From an uncultured Pelagibacteraceae bacterium (lineage in GTDB: Bacteria > Pseudomonadota > Alphaproteobacteria > Pelagibacterales > Pelagibacteraceae), in contig CABZXO010000002.1 of the NCBI GenBank assembly GCA_902529645.1, positions 116,055-180,054 of the forward strand: 64,000 nt of DNA, in the 5' to 3' direction. How positions within the stretch are numbered: the stretch's first letter is position 1; each line of letters begins with the position of its first letter. A program made the translations under genes and the position numbers. The notes under the pieces were generated by a model. That model was not told where the DNA came from. It saw only the letters and a list, made by a program, of their open reading frames with translations, and made no database searches. This document shows, piece by piece, positions 26,529 through 34,790 of this stretch.

Positions 26529-26941
26529 TCTACTTATCTTTATTTGCTATATCCTTTTTAGCAGCAACTGTTTTACCATTTTCCTCTGAACTTACACTAG
26601 CAGGGTTAATTACTAAATCGGATTATAATAATTTTTTGCTATTAATTATTGCAAGCTTTGGAAATATTTTAGGATCTGTTTTTAATTGGATTTTAGGATT
26701 TTACTTTAGGAATTTTGTAAAAAAAAAGTGGTTTCCATTCAAAGAAAGACAAATAGAAAGATCATCAAAGTGGTTTTTTAAGTTTGGTAAATGGTCATTA
26801 TTATTTGCTTGGTTACCCATTATTGGTGATCCCTTAACTTTTGTTGCAGGTTTACTAAGGGTGAAATTTTTTTATTTTATAATTTTAGTGGCAATTGGAA
26901 AAGTAAGCAGATACTGTTTTATTTTTTATTTGTTAAGTTAA
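26525..26941 (+). CDS. YqaA/DedA-type (SNARE-associated) membrane protein
   Basis: The 138-residue product starts at a GTG overlapping the DUF2256 stop by 4 bp. It carries FLAATVLPFSSELTLAGLI at the start, NILGSVFNWILGFY, and FKFGKWSLLFAWLPIIGDPLTFVAGLLRVKF, which is the VTT/YqaA pattern with the Pro-rich re-entrant loop. Related DedA proteins transport lipid carriers across membranes, but YqaA members are uncharacterised. Its link to photolyase-DUF2256 by consecutive overlaps is strong. Confidence 0.88.
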   Translation: MIYLSLFAISFLAATVLPFSSELTLAGLITKSDYNNFLLLIIASFGNILGSVFNWILGFYFRNFVKKKWFPFKERQIERSSKWFFKFGKWSLLFAWLPIIGDPLTFVAGLLRVKFFYFIILVAIGKVSRYCFIFYLLS

Positions 26942-26944
26942 TTT

Positions 26945-27664
26945 ATGAACATAATTGTTTTACAGCATATAAAAATTGAAGATCCTGGTTTTATAAAAGA
27001 TTTAATGTTGGCTGATGGATTTAACTTAACTACTATTGAGTTAGATGAAGGTGAAAAAATACCAGACAATTTAAATAAATTTGATGGCATGTTTTGTATG
27101 GGAGGTCCAATGGATACTTACATGGAACAAGAATATCCTTGGTTAATAGAAGAAAAGAAAAGAATTAAAGAATTTGTTGTGAATTTAAAAAAACCTTATT
27201 TAGGTTTTTGTTTAGGTTGTCAGCTTTTAGGAGAAGTAGTTGGTGGAAAAGTGGTTAAATCTAAACCAGCAGAAATAGGAATTATGGATATTGAATTTTC
27301 CAAAGAAAAGGTAAATGATAAATTATTTTCAAAATTTCCTAATACGATTAAAAGTTTACAATGGCATTCTTACGAGGTTCAGGGTATTGAAAAAAATAAA
27401 GATATAACTTTATTAGCCTCTTCTCCAATCACAAAGTATCAAATTTTTAAATATCAAAATCATGCTTATGGAATTCAATTTCATATAGAAATAAAAGATT
27501 CTACTGTTAATGAATGGGGTTGTGTTCCAGAGTATAAAAAAGTTTTGGAAAACCAGCTTGGTATTGGTGCATTAGAAAAGTTTGATCAATCTGCAAAAGA
27601 TAACATGAAAGATATGAATAACTACTCTACAATCCTTTATAATAATTTTAAAAAACTTTTATGA
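26945..27664 (+). CDS. Class I glutamine amidotransferase family protein
   Basis: The 239-residue protein has the nucleophile elbow PYLGFCLGCQLLGEVVGG (Cys89), an oxyanion region FCMGGPMDTYMEQEYPW and the His/Glu pair in GIQFHIEIKD, so a complete Cys-His-Glu triad appears present. It stands alone without a synthase partner, like GMP-synthase-like amidotransferases and gamma-glutamyl hydrolases acting on small molecules. The exact substrate is unknown. It follows the YqaA gene by 3 bp and overlaps the next start by 4 bp. Confidence 0.88.
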   Translation: MNIIVLQHIKIEDPGFIKDLMLADGFNLTTIELDEGEKIPDNLNKFDGMFCMGGPMDTYMEQEYPWLIEEKKRIKEFVVNLKKPYLGFCLGCQLLGEVVGGKVVKSKPAEIGIMDIEFSKEKVNDKLFSKFPNTIKSLQWHSYEVQGIEKNKDITLLASSPITKYQIFKYQNHAYGIQFHIEIKDSTVNEWGCVPEYKKVLENQLGIGALEKFDQSAKDNMKDMNNYSTILYNNFKKLL

Positions 27665-27882
27665 ATAATAAAATTTTTGAATGGGCAGGAGTTATAACTG
27701 CAATATTGTATTCTTTGTTTGTCGCTTTAAATATAGGCATAGAATTTTTTGGGTTTTGTCTACTGTTATTGTCAGCCATTTTAATCGGAATTTGGGCCTA
27801 TAGAGGTGGTCATAAAGGAATTTTATTTTTGCAATTTTTTTATGCAACCGCCGGAATTATTGGAATGGTTCGTTGGTTTTAA
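27661..27882 (+). CDS. Small membrane protein, possibly DUF6552-like
   Basis: The 73-residue protein has two to three hydrophobic segments (WAGVITAILYSLFVALNIGIEFFGFCLLLLSAILIGIWAY, then GILFLQFFYATAGIIGMVRWF). The ending, with a Gly-His-Lys-Gly turn and a final MVRWF, resembles a small family I recall from marine Alphaproteobacteria (possibly DUF6552; low certainty) and faintly the PnuC vitamin-transporter fold. Its ATG overlaps the amidotransferase stop (ATGA). It converges on the next photolyase-like gene with a 4-bp overlap. Confidence 0.65.
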   Translation: MNNKIFEWAGVITAILYSLFVALNIGIEFFGFCLLLLSAILIGIWAYRGGHKGILFLQFFYATAGIIGMVRWF

Positions 27883-29018
27883 TTAAAGCTTGAAACTATT
27901 TTAGGAATATAATTTTTAAAATTAAAAAAACCTTTATTACAGTATTGCCAAGCTAATTGATCAAGATTTCTATATAAAAAATCTATCTTTAAATTATTAG
28001 AATTTAAAAAATCTAAATTTTCACCTACTGTTGGGTACAAACTGTAATAATTTTCAATATTTGTTAATTTGCTTATATCTATAATTTGACAATCAATAGA
28101 TTGATTTTTTAATCTTTGTTCTTGGTCTTCTATTAAATGAGATTTAAATTTCACTAACTTTTCACTGAGTTTTATTGCTCTATTTTCATTTTTATTAGAA
28201 ACTAAGTAAATTTTCTTAAAGTTGTTTTCTTTAAAGTCAGTGATTTCAAACGAGAGATTATTTTCAAAAATTAAAAGATTCTTATTCTCAATCTTTTGTG
28301 GGTTATTGAAATCATGTTTAATTACTTGATAAGATTTTTCGGATACTTTTGGAGAAGCATTTTCATTTAATTTTATATTTTGAAATCTATTGTTAGTGAA
28401 TTTTTTAATATTCCATTCGCTTGCAAGGTAGTGTTTGCCCTGAGTTTGAACTCCAGCCACCCATCTCCATCCAAGAGTATTTGATGCTGCATCTCCATCA
28501 AAAAGATGTTGCATAAAAAATTCTGCTCCCAATTGCCAAGGCAATTCTAAAGTAAAAATCCAAATACTAGCAAACCACATTCTTGTGTGATTATGTAAAT
28601 AATTATTTTCTTTCAGTTCATTAACCCAAACATTAAAGCATTCAATTTCTGTTTTTCCCTGAATTGCAGAGAGATAATCTTGATTATCTTTAAATTCATT
28701 TTTGATTTGATTTAATTCGATAAGATAATCAGTCCAAACATTCGGTCTTAGTTCTAACCAACCTTTCCAATAAGTTCGCCATAGAACTTCTTGAATAAAC
28801 TTTTCATTTTTTGAAAAAGAAAATTTACTTAGAGCTTTCTGAATTACTTCTTGTTCATTAATTATTCCATGAGTTATGTATGGTGATAAGCAAGATATAT
28901 TAGATCTTTTTTCAGTTCCAAAATCAAAATTTCTTAATTTCGAATATTCTCCAAGATTATTCTCAACAAAATTATTTAATTGATTTAAGGCCTTAGCCCT
29001 TGAAGCTTCAAATATCAT
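27879..29018 (-). CDS. Photolyase/cryptochrome-like FAD-binding protein with C-terminal Rossmann-like region
   Basis: The 379-residue protein starts directly in the FAD-binding helical domain (LSPYITHGIINEQEV, LWRTYWKGWLEL, HNHTRMWFASIWIF, LFDGDAASNTLGWRWVAG), so the antenna alpha/beta domain that normally precedes it is missing. After about residue 230 comes a region of alternating strands and helices (KNLLIFENNLSFE, KIYLVSNKNE, DCQIIDISKL, KIDFLYRN) that could be that alpha/beta domain moved to the C-terminus. Related proteins occur in other Alphaproteobacteria under names such as FAD-binding domain protein. The activity is unproven. Confidence 0.85.
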   Translation of the reverse strand: MIFEASRAKALNQLNNFVENNLGEYSKLRNFDFGTEKRSNISCLSPYITHGIINEQEVIQKALSKFSFSKNEKFIQEVLWRTYWKGWLELRPNVWTDYLIELNQIKNEFKDNQDYLSAIQGKTEIECFNVWVNELKENNYLHNHTRMWFASIWIFTLELPWQLGAEFFMQHLFDGDAASNTLGWRWVAGVQTQGKHYLASEWNIKKFTNNRFQNIKLNENASPKVSEKSYQVIKHDFNNPQKIENKNLLIFENNLSFEITDFKENNFKKIYLVSNKNENRAIKLSEKLVKFKSHLIEDQEQRLKNQSIDCQIIDISKLTNIENYYSLYPTVGENLDFLNSNNLKIDFLYRNLDQLAWQYCNKGFFNFKNYIPKIVSSFN

Positions 29019-29024
29019 TTTAAA

Positions 29025-29405
29025 TTATTTTGATTTTTTTTTCTTAAGACCTAATTTGTCACTATGTCTTAATCTTAAAACAACAATTGCTCCAGCTATT
29101 AACAAAATAGCTACTGCTTCATAAACAAGTGCAGTAGGATCCATTTCTTTGCCTTGCAAAATAATAAATCGTGCAAGAGCAGTTATTGCAATAAGAAGTG
29201 GGAGAGTAATACTAATAGATTGTTGGTTCCAAAAAACTCTTACCATTGCTAAAACTTCTAAATATAGAAACATCAATAATAAATCTGCTAAAGTGACAGA
29301 TTGATTTAAGAACATGTTTTTCATTTCAATTCCAACAGCAAGTACTGTACTGATTAAAATGATAACCATTAAAGCTAACTGTAAGTTTTTTGCTATCTTA
29401 TCCAT
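29025..29405 (-). CDS. PsiE family (phosphate-starvation-inducible) membrane protein
   Basis: The 126-residue protein has four hydrophobic helices with LQLALMVIILISTVLAVGIE, DLLLMFLYLEVLAMVRVFW, LLIAITALARFIIL and VYEAVAILLIAGAIVVLRL. The EVLAMV and ALARFII motifs mark the PsiE family. The function is unknown; E. coli psiE responds to phosphate starvation and cAMP. No Pho box was sought successfully here. It overlaps the upstream membrane protein by one base, and the Lys-rich tail GLKKKKSK is cytoplasmic by the positive-inside rule. Confidence 0.85.
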   Translation of the reverse strand: MDKIAKNLQLALMVIILISTVLAVGIEMKNMFLNQSVTLADLLLMFLYLEVLAMVRVFWNQQSISITLPLLIAITALARFIILQGKEMDPTALVYEAVAILLIAGAIVVLRLRHSDKLGLKKKKSK

Positions 29406-29863
29406 TATTTATCTTTACTAAATGGTAACCATTTTTCAATTGCAGATTTTAAGGGTCCATCATAAGGAATTGAATAAGAGTTTGGGTTAGGACTTGTTAA
29501 GACTTCAATTCCTTTTGAAAATACAAATATAAATACAATCACAAAAACTATGACCATTATTTTAAATGGATCAAAATTTTTTGTTTTAAATACACTTGCA
29601 GATTTTTCTTCTGCTCTATGAAATTGTTTAAAAGTTGTATAAACAGCAAATATCAACCCTATATGAGCTAAAAAAAGTCCCGCCCAACCAAATGCGAAAG
29701 TTGTATAAGAAAAAACATATAAACTAAAAACTGTTGTCCAAATAAAACTCAGAACTAATAAAATTTGCAACCTAACTGTTTTGGGTAGTGCGCGCAGATC
29801 ATTTTTACTATCATCAAATAAAATATTTGCAGCATCTCTCATCCAATTCTTTATTGATTCCAT
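29405..29863 (-). CDS. Integral membrane protein, unknown function
   Basis: The 152-residue protein has about three hydrophobic segments (LQILLVLSFIWTTVFSLYVF, FAFGWAGLFLAHIGLIFAVYTTF, FKIMVIVFVIVFIFVFSKGIEVL) after an acidic, Lys-poor N-terminus, and a periplasmic-looking C-terminal tail. I do not recognise a family. It lies just upstream of psiE with a one-base overlap, so the two membrane proteins are probably co-translated. Its upstream gap to argG is 57 bp and contains no obvious signal. Confidence 0.6.
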   Translation of the reverse strand: MESIKNWMRDAANILFDDSKNDLRALPKTVRLQILLVLSFIWTTVFSLYVFSYTTFAFGWAGLFLAHIGLIFAVYTTFKQFHRAEEKSASVFKTKNFDPFKIMVIVFVIVFIFVFSKGIEVLTSPNPNSYSIPYDGPLKSAIEKWLPFSKDK

Positions 29864-29920
29864 AATCTCAGGATATAATTTTTAGTGATTTAAACAAATG
29901 TTAATTTGTCCTAAACGTGA

Positions 29921-31108
29921 CTAAGAACGAAGCTTTTTTTTGTGAAAATTGATAAATCTTTCAACGTTAGATTTATTAAATGACTTGTTTTCTTCAAATG
30001 AGACTTTTTTCATCGAGTAAGTGGTGCTATTAGTAACTCTTGATTGAATTGTAATATTTCCTTTATATAATTTAAGTTTTACTGAGCCATTAACTTTACT
30101 TCTTTTTAAATCTACAATTTTTTGAAGTTTAAATCTTTCTTTTGAGTACCAATAACCATTGTAAATTAGTTCAGCATATCTAGACATTATCTGATCTTTT
30201 TTATGCATAGTTTCTTTGTCTAAAGTAACAGACTCAATTGCTCGATGAGCATTGATTAAAAGAGTTCCACCTGGTGTTTCATATACTCCTCTAGATTTAA
30301 TTCCTAAAAATCTATTCTCTACTAGGTCTACTCTTCCAATTCCATTTTTACCTGCTAGGTAATTTAGCTTTGTTAATAATTTAGCTGGAGATAATTTTTT
30401 TCCATTAATTCCAAAAGGATCACCATTTTTAAAATTAATAGTAACAAAAGATGGTTTGTTAGGTGCTTTTTCAGGAGAAACTGTTCGTTGAAAAATAAAT
30501 TCTGGAGCAGAATTTTTTGGATTTTCTAAAACCTTACCTTCAGTTGATGTATGAAATAAATTATCATCAACTGAAAAAGGAGGTGCACCTTTTTTATCTT
30601 TAGGAATAGCTATGCTATGTTTTTTTGCATAATTAATTAAGTCTGTTCTAGATTTTAGTTTCCAAATTCTCCACGGAGCTATAATTTTAAATTTAGGACC
30701 AAAATAATGATAGCCTAATTCAAATCTAATTTGGTCATTGCCTTTACCAGTTGCTCCATGTGAAACTGCATAGGCTTTAAATTTTTTAGCTACTCTTATT
30801 TGATCTTTTGCAATAAGAGGTCTTGCTATTGATGTCCCTAATAAATAAACACCCTCATAGATAGCGTGCCCTCTGATCATGGGATAAACATAGTCCTTAA
30901 CAAAAATATCTTTTAAATCTTTAATAATTATATTTTTAACACCAAATTTTTTTGCATTAGTAATAATTTTTTTTCTATCAATTTCTTGTCCAACATCTGC
31001 GGTATAACAAATTACATCTGCATCATAATTTTCTTGAAGCCATTTTAAAATTATAGAAGTATCGAGCCCTCCAGAATAAGCTAGAACAATTTTCTTTTTT
31101 GATTTCAT
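29921..31108 (-). CDS. argG: Argininosuccinate synthase
   Basis: The 395-residue protein has the N-type ATP pyrophosphatase loop AYSGGLDTSIILKWL, the YEGVYLLGTSIARPLIAK block, SHGATGKGNDQIRFELGY and GRVDLVENRFLGIKSRG. It condenses citrulline and aspartate to argininosuccinate in arginine synthesis. Length and motifs are all normal. It lies 4 bp downstream of ialB on the same strand. Confidence 0.97.
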   Translation of the reverse strand: MKSKKKIVLAYSGGLDTSIILKWLQENYDADVICYTADVGQEIDRKKIITNAKKFGVKNIIIKDLKDIFVKDYVYPMIRGHAIYEGVYLLGTSIARPLIAKDQIRVAKKFKAYAVSHGATGKGNDQIRFELGYHYFGPKFKIIAPWRIWKLKSRTDLINYAKKHSIAIPKDKKGAPPFSVDDNLFHTSTEGKVLENPKNSAPEFIFQRTVSPEKAPNKPSFVTINFKNGDPFGINGKKLSPAKLLTKLNYLAGKNGIGRVDLVENRFLGIKSRGVYETPGGTLLINAHRAIESVTLDKETMHKKDQIMSRYAELIYNGYWYSKERFKLQKIVDLKRSKVNGSVKLKLYKGNITIQSRVTNSTTYSMKKVSFEENKSFNKSNVERFINFHKKKLRS

Positions 31109-31112
31109 TGAA

Positions 31113-31625
31113 TTAACTACAAGCTTTTCTTGAAGCGTTATAAGCTTTAGTAAATCCTAGCAATGAGTAATGATCAATTGTTTGAGAACCTTGTTGATTG
31201 TATCCAGTGATCATAATTCTAGATCCTTTTCTCATTTGTTTGATCATTTTTAATTCGATTTTATTGTCTGCAATCCATGCAAAACCTTGTTCTTTAATAT
31301 CAAATTTAAATTTATTCTTCCCTGAAGCAGCTGTTACAGAATTATTTTTGTTGAATTCATAACCCGGGGTAACACTTACTTCATTTTTGATATTGTCTTT
31401 TGGTCTAAATGCTACAAATAATTTTGCATCTCTTTTATTGGTTTTGGGTGCTTGCAAAATAGGTAAAGATTGTGCAAAACATACTTTACCGTCAGCATCC
31501 ATAACAACCATTGCCTCCCAATCTTTATATTTACCAATTTTTTTAATTTCTTGAGCTGAAACTTGAGCAACACCACTTATAAAAAACATTCCTAACAATA
31601 TTGTAATTTTTTTAATTATGGACAT
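31113..31625 (-). CDS. Invasion-associated locus B (IalB) family secreted protein
   Basis: The 170-residue protein has a signal peptide (IIKKITILLGMFFISGVAQVSA, cleavage near residue 24) and a beta-rich mature domain with KIGKYKDWEAMVVMDADGKVCFAQS and late DHYSLLGFTKAYNASRKAC, the IalB pattern with two conserved Cys. The family is widespread in free-living Alphaproteobacteria and periplasmic; the function is not known, and the invasion name comes from Bartonella. Its start lies inside the aldo/keto reductase stop region (10-bp overlap). Confidence 0.88.
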   Translation of the reverse strand: MSIIKKITILLGMFFISGVAQVSAQEIKKIGKYKDWEAMVVMDADGKVCFAQSLPILQAPKTNKRDAKLFVAFRPKDNIKNEVSVTPGYEFNKNNSVTAASGKNKFKFDIKEQGFAWIADNKIELKMIKQMRKGSRIMITGYNQQGSQTIDHYSLLGFTKAYNASRKACS

Positions 31626-32650
31626 GGATTTGGATAAATTGTTTGTACGTGGTTAATTTCTTTAATGACATCATCAGATAAGTTTACATTTACACTTTCT
31701 ATATTTGTTTTCAACTGCTCCATTGTAGTTGCTCCAATTATTACACTAGTCATAAAGTCTTGTATTTCACAAAATTTTATCGACATCTGACTCATATCTA
31801 GATCAAACTTTTCACTAATTTTAAAATAATGTTCAACGGCATCCTCAGTATTTGGCTTTCTATACCTTGTCCAGAAATCGAAATCTCTTTCCATTCTTGA
31901 TCCTTTGGGGAAATTCTTGTTTCTATACTTTCCACTTAAATATCCACTTGCTAATGGTGAGTATGCTAAGCAGCCAATGTTTTCTCTTATAGAAACTTCA
32001 GCTAGTCCAACTTCGTAAGATCTATTTAATAAACTATAAGGATTTTGGATTGACATCATTCTTGGCAACTTTTTATCTTTAGATAACTGAAGATAATTTA
32101 AAACTCCCCAAGGTGTCTCATTTGATAAACCAACGTATCTTATTTTTCCCTGATCAATATATTTATTTAACTCTGCAAGAACATCTTCAAATTTATTCCA
32201 TTCATTTTCCTTATGAACATAACCAAGTCTTCCAAAATTATTTACATTTCTTTCTGGCCAATGAAGTTGATATAAATCTATATAATCAGTTTTAAGTCTT
32301 TTAAGACTGTCATTTAAAGCAGATTCTAAGTTTGGACCTGTAAAACTATTTTCTCCACTTCTTAAATAATCTCTTGCTGGACCAGCAACTTTTGTTGCAA
32401 GAATGACTTTGTCTCTTTTTTTTGTTTTTTCAAACCAGTTCCCAATAATTTCTTCTGTATCACCATAAGTTTCTTTTCTAGGAGGTACTGCATATAATTC
32501 AGCAGTATCCCAAAAGTTTACTCCTTTATCTAATGAAAAATCCATTTGTTCAAATGCTTCAAGTTCAGTATTTTGTTCTCCCCAAGTCATAGTACCGAGA
32601 CAAATTGTACTTACTCTAATATTGGTATTACCTAAATTTTTGTAATTCAT
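31616..32650 (-). CDS. Aldo/keto reductase
   Basis: The 344-residue TIM barrel carries the AKR tetrad: Asp and Tyr in FWDTAELYAVPP, Lys in VILATKVAG and His in YQLHWPE, plus the NADPH-binding SPLASGYLSGKY and late IKFCEIQDFMTSVIIGATTMEQL. It resembles Tas/YajO-type enzymes, which reduce aldehydes or ketones; the substrate is unknown. It is divergent from the BI-1 gene across an 80-bp promoter gap. Confidence 0.93.
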   Translation of the reverse strand: MNYKNLGNTNIRVSTICLGTMTWGEQNTELEAFEQMDFSLDKGVNFWDTAELYAVPPRKETYGDTEEIIGNWFEKTKKRDKVILATKVAGPARDYLRSGENSFTGPNLESALNDSLKRLKTDYIDLYQLHWPERNVNNFGRLGYVHKENEWNKFEDVLAELNKYIDQGKIRYVGLSNETPWGVLNYLQLSKDKKLPRMMSIQNPYSLLNRSYEVGLAEVSIRENIGCLAYSPLASGYLSGKYRNKNFPKGSRMERDFDFWTRYRKPNTEDAVEHYFKISEKFDLDMSQMSIKFCEIQDFMTSVIIGATTMEQLKTNIESVNVNLSDDVIKEINHVQTIYPNPCP

Positions 32651-32692
32651 TAGTAATATTAAGTTAAATTTTTGTTAATCTTTTAAGGTATC

Positions 32693-32722
32693 TTGAATAA
32701 TTAGTAAAAGAATATATATATT
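32693..32722 (+). promoter_or_regulatory. Candidate sigma-70-type promoter for the BI-1 gene
   Basis: TTGAAT at 32693-32698 and TATATT at 32717-32722 lie 18 bp apart, and the -10 box is 7 bp before the ATG at 32730. That gives either a very short leader or a nearly leaderless message. It lies in the 80-bp divergent gap with the aldo/keto reductase gene. Assignment is by motif only in a very AT-rich background. Confidence 0.35.
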
Positions 32723-32729
32723 ACTCATT

Positions 32730-33491
32730 ATGGAATTTGATAAAAACGGAATACTAAATAGAGCTAAAGCAGCACAAAAATCGTCTGCAGTAATGGATGA
32801 AGGCTTAAGAGCCTACATGCTAAAAGTTTATAACTATATGGCAACAGGTGTATTGCTTACTGGAATAGTAGCACTATTAACATTTAAAATGTCTGTTGTT
32901 ACTAATGATGCAGGTTCAATCGTTGGTCTAACGCAGATGGGGAATGCAATTTATTTATCAGGTCTTAAATGGCTTGTAATGTTAGCACCTCTAGGTATCG
33001 TGTTTTACATGAGTTTTGGAATTAATAAGATGAGTGCATCAAAAGCACAAACTACGTTTTGGGTTTTTGCAGCTTTGATGGGCCTATCTTTATCTTCAAT
33101 ACTATTAGTTTACACTGGAATGAGTGTAACTAGAGTTTTCTTCATTACATCTGCAACATTTGGAGCGATGAGTATTTATGGATACACAACTAAAAGAGAT
33201 CTTACAAAGTTTGGATCTTTTTTAATGATGGGTCTAATTGGTATAATTATAGCTTCAATCGTTAATATCTTTATGAAATCTTCTATGATGTATTTTGTGA
33301 TTTCAATTTTAGGTGTTTTAATATTTGTTGGTTTAACAGCTTATGACACGCAAAAAATCAAAAATATGTATGTCGCTTCAGACTCTGGAGAGTTAATGGG
33401 CAAGAAAGCTGTGATGGGCGCTTTAACTTTATATCTAGATTTTATCAATTTATTTATAATGTTGTTAAGATTATTTGGGCAAAGAAGATAA
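32730..33491 (+). CDS. Bax inhibitor-1 / YccA family membrane protein
   Basis: The 253-residue protein has seven hydrophobic helices; ALMGLSLSSILLVYTG, FGAMSIYGYTTKRDLTKFGSFLMMGLIG and the closing YDTQKIKNMY...LYLDFINLFIMLLRLFG are the BI-1/YccA/YetJ signature, with the two Asp residues of the pH-sensitive calcium-leak site. Bacterial members are linked to calcium conductance and FtsH modulation. Spelling is somewhat less AT-rich than neighbours, consistent with good expression. It converges on DUF2794 with a 2-bp gap. Confidence 0.93.
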   Translation: MEFDKNGILNRAKAAQKSSAVMDEGLRAYMLKVYNYMATGVLLTGIVALLTFKMSVVTNDAGSIVGLTQMGNAIYLSGLKWLVMLAPLGIVFYMSFGINKMSASKAQTTFWVFAALMGLSLSSILLVYTGMSVTRVFFITSATFGAMSIYGYTTKRDLTKFGSFLMMGLIGIIIASIVNIFMKSSMMYFVISILGVLIFVGLTAYDTQKIKNMYVASDSGELMGKKAVMGALTLYLDFINLFIMLLRLFGQRR

Positions 33492-33493
33492 AT

Positions 33494-33838
33494 TTATTTT
33501 TGAAGTTTCTTCCAGTTGATGTTTTTCAATAAAACTCTAAGATCGTGAGAATTTTTTAGTATTTTACCACTTGTATCAGTAATTAAATATTTAAGATTTT
33601 TATTTTTAGGCCTAAAATTTTTGCAAATTTTATAAAGGGCATTTTCAGTAGCATTTCTAAAAACACTAAACCCAACTTGCTTACTTGAAATACTTAAACC
33701 GTAATCTTTCCAAGAACCTTCAGAAACCATCTTGGCATATAAGTCTAATATAATTTTTAGCTCATCTTTTTCAAAAAAATGTTTTTCTTCTATTTTATTA
33801 TGTGGATTATTTACTACTAATTTTAAATTACTACGCAT
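33494..33838 (-). CDS. DUF2794 protein
   Basis: A TTG at 33841 precedes an ATG at 33838; the ATG is preferred (114 residues, MRSNLKLVVNN). The protein contains FFEKDELKIILDLYAKMVSEGSWKDYGLSI and VGFSVFRNATENALYKICK, the core of the alphaproteobacterial DUF2794 family, a small protein of unknown function. Its start lies within the stop of yciB (8-bp overlap), so the two are coupled. Confidence 0.85.
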   Translation of the reverse strand: MRSNLKLVVNNPHNKIEEKHFFEKDELKIILDLYAKMVSEGSWKDYGLSISSKQVGFSVFRNATENALYKICKNFRPKNKNLKYLITDTSGKILKNSHDLRVLLKNINWKKLQK

Positions 33839-34385
33839 CAATCTTATGTTTATTAATTAATGGCACTTGAAACCCTGTAAATATTATTGTTATTGGAAGC
33901 ATTCCCCATACTTTAAAATTAACCCAAAATTCTTCTGTTTGAGTTCTCCAAACAATTTCATTTAATAAAGCAAGACCAAAGAAAAAATACATCCATCGTT
34001 TATTAAGAATTTCCCAACCAATATCATTTAGAGGAATAGATTTACCCATAATCTTTTTAAGAATAGGTTCATTGGTAAAATATTTCCCAAAAAATAACGC
34101 AAGAGCAAACATAATGTTAATGATAGTTGGTTTAACGTAAATAAATATAGGATCATTAAAATAGATTGTTAATCCACCAAAAAAAGTAATTAAAATTCCA
34201 CTTACCAAAGGCATTGGAGGAATTTTTTTTTCAAAAAACCAAACTACTGCTAATGCAACTAAAGTTGCAACTATTAGTGGAGGTATTGCTACTGATAAAT
34301 TTTTACCACTATTGTAATAAAAGAAAAAAAATATTGCTAAAGGACCGAAATCAGTAACAAATTTTAAAAAAGATTTATTCACCAA
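33831..34385 (-). CDS. yciB: YciB / inner-membrane septation protein
   Basis: The 184-residue protein has five to six hydrophobic helices with KFVTDFGPLAIFFFFYY, FFGGLTIYFNDPIFIYVKPTIIN, RWMYFFFGLALLNEIVWRTQTEEFWVNFKVWG, the signature of the YciB/IspZ septation protein family that maintains envelope integrity at division. It is the first gene of a two-gene minus-strand pair with DUF2794 and divergent from hspQ across 84 bp. Confidence 0.93.
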   Translation of the reverse strand: MVNKSFLKFVTDFGPLAIFFFFYYNSGKNLSVAIPPLIVATLVALAVVWFFEKKIPPMPLVSGILITFFGGLTIYFNDPIFIYVKPTIINIMFALALFFGKYFTNEPILKKIMGKSIPLNDIGWEILNKRWMYFFFGLALLNEIVWRTQTEEFWVNFKVWGMLPITIIFTGFQVPLINKHKIDA

Positions 34386-34469
34386 AAAGATATTAACATA
34401 TTTGCCACATCACAAAACATTTATATTTTTAGCATTGATTTTTATTTGTAAATACCCATACTAAGATTA

Positions 34470-34790
34470 ATGCCAGTCCAAAAAGCTAAATTTTCAATTG
34501 GAGACATCGTAAAGCATAAACATTTTGAGTTTAGAGGTGTGATTTATGATGTAGATTTTGAATTTAATAACTCTGAAGAATGGTATCAATCTATTCCAAA
34601 AAATGTGAGACCAAGAAAAGATCAACCATTTTATCACCTTTTAGCAGAAAATGATGAGATAACTTATGAAGCTTATGTTTCTGAACAAAACTTGGTAATG
34701 GACGATTCAGATGAACCAATAAAACACCCATTAATTGAAGAGATTTTTTCAGGAAAAAAAGGCTCTAGTTATTTCAAGCTTTCAAATTAA
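34470..34790 (+). CDS. hspQ: Heat shock protein HspQ
   Basis: The 106-residue protein matches the HspQ (YccV-like) fold: FSIGDIVKHKHFEFRGVIYDVDFEFNNSEEWY, RPRKDQPFYHLLAEND and YEAYVSEQNLVMDDSDEPIKHPLIEEIF. In E. coli HspQ binds hemimethylated DNA or acts as a Lon specificity-enhancing factor; here Lon-linked function is inference. No heat-shock promoter is evident. It is followed by a 178-bp gap to ccmC. Confidence 0.93.
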   Translation: MPVQKAKFSIGDIVKHKHFEFRGVIYDVDFEFNNSEEWYQSIPKNVRPRKDQPFYHLLAENDEITYEAYVSEQNLVMDDSDEPIKHPLIEEIFSGKKGSSYFKLSN

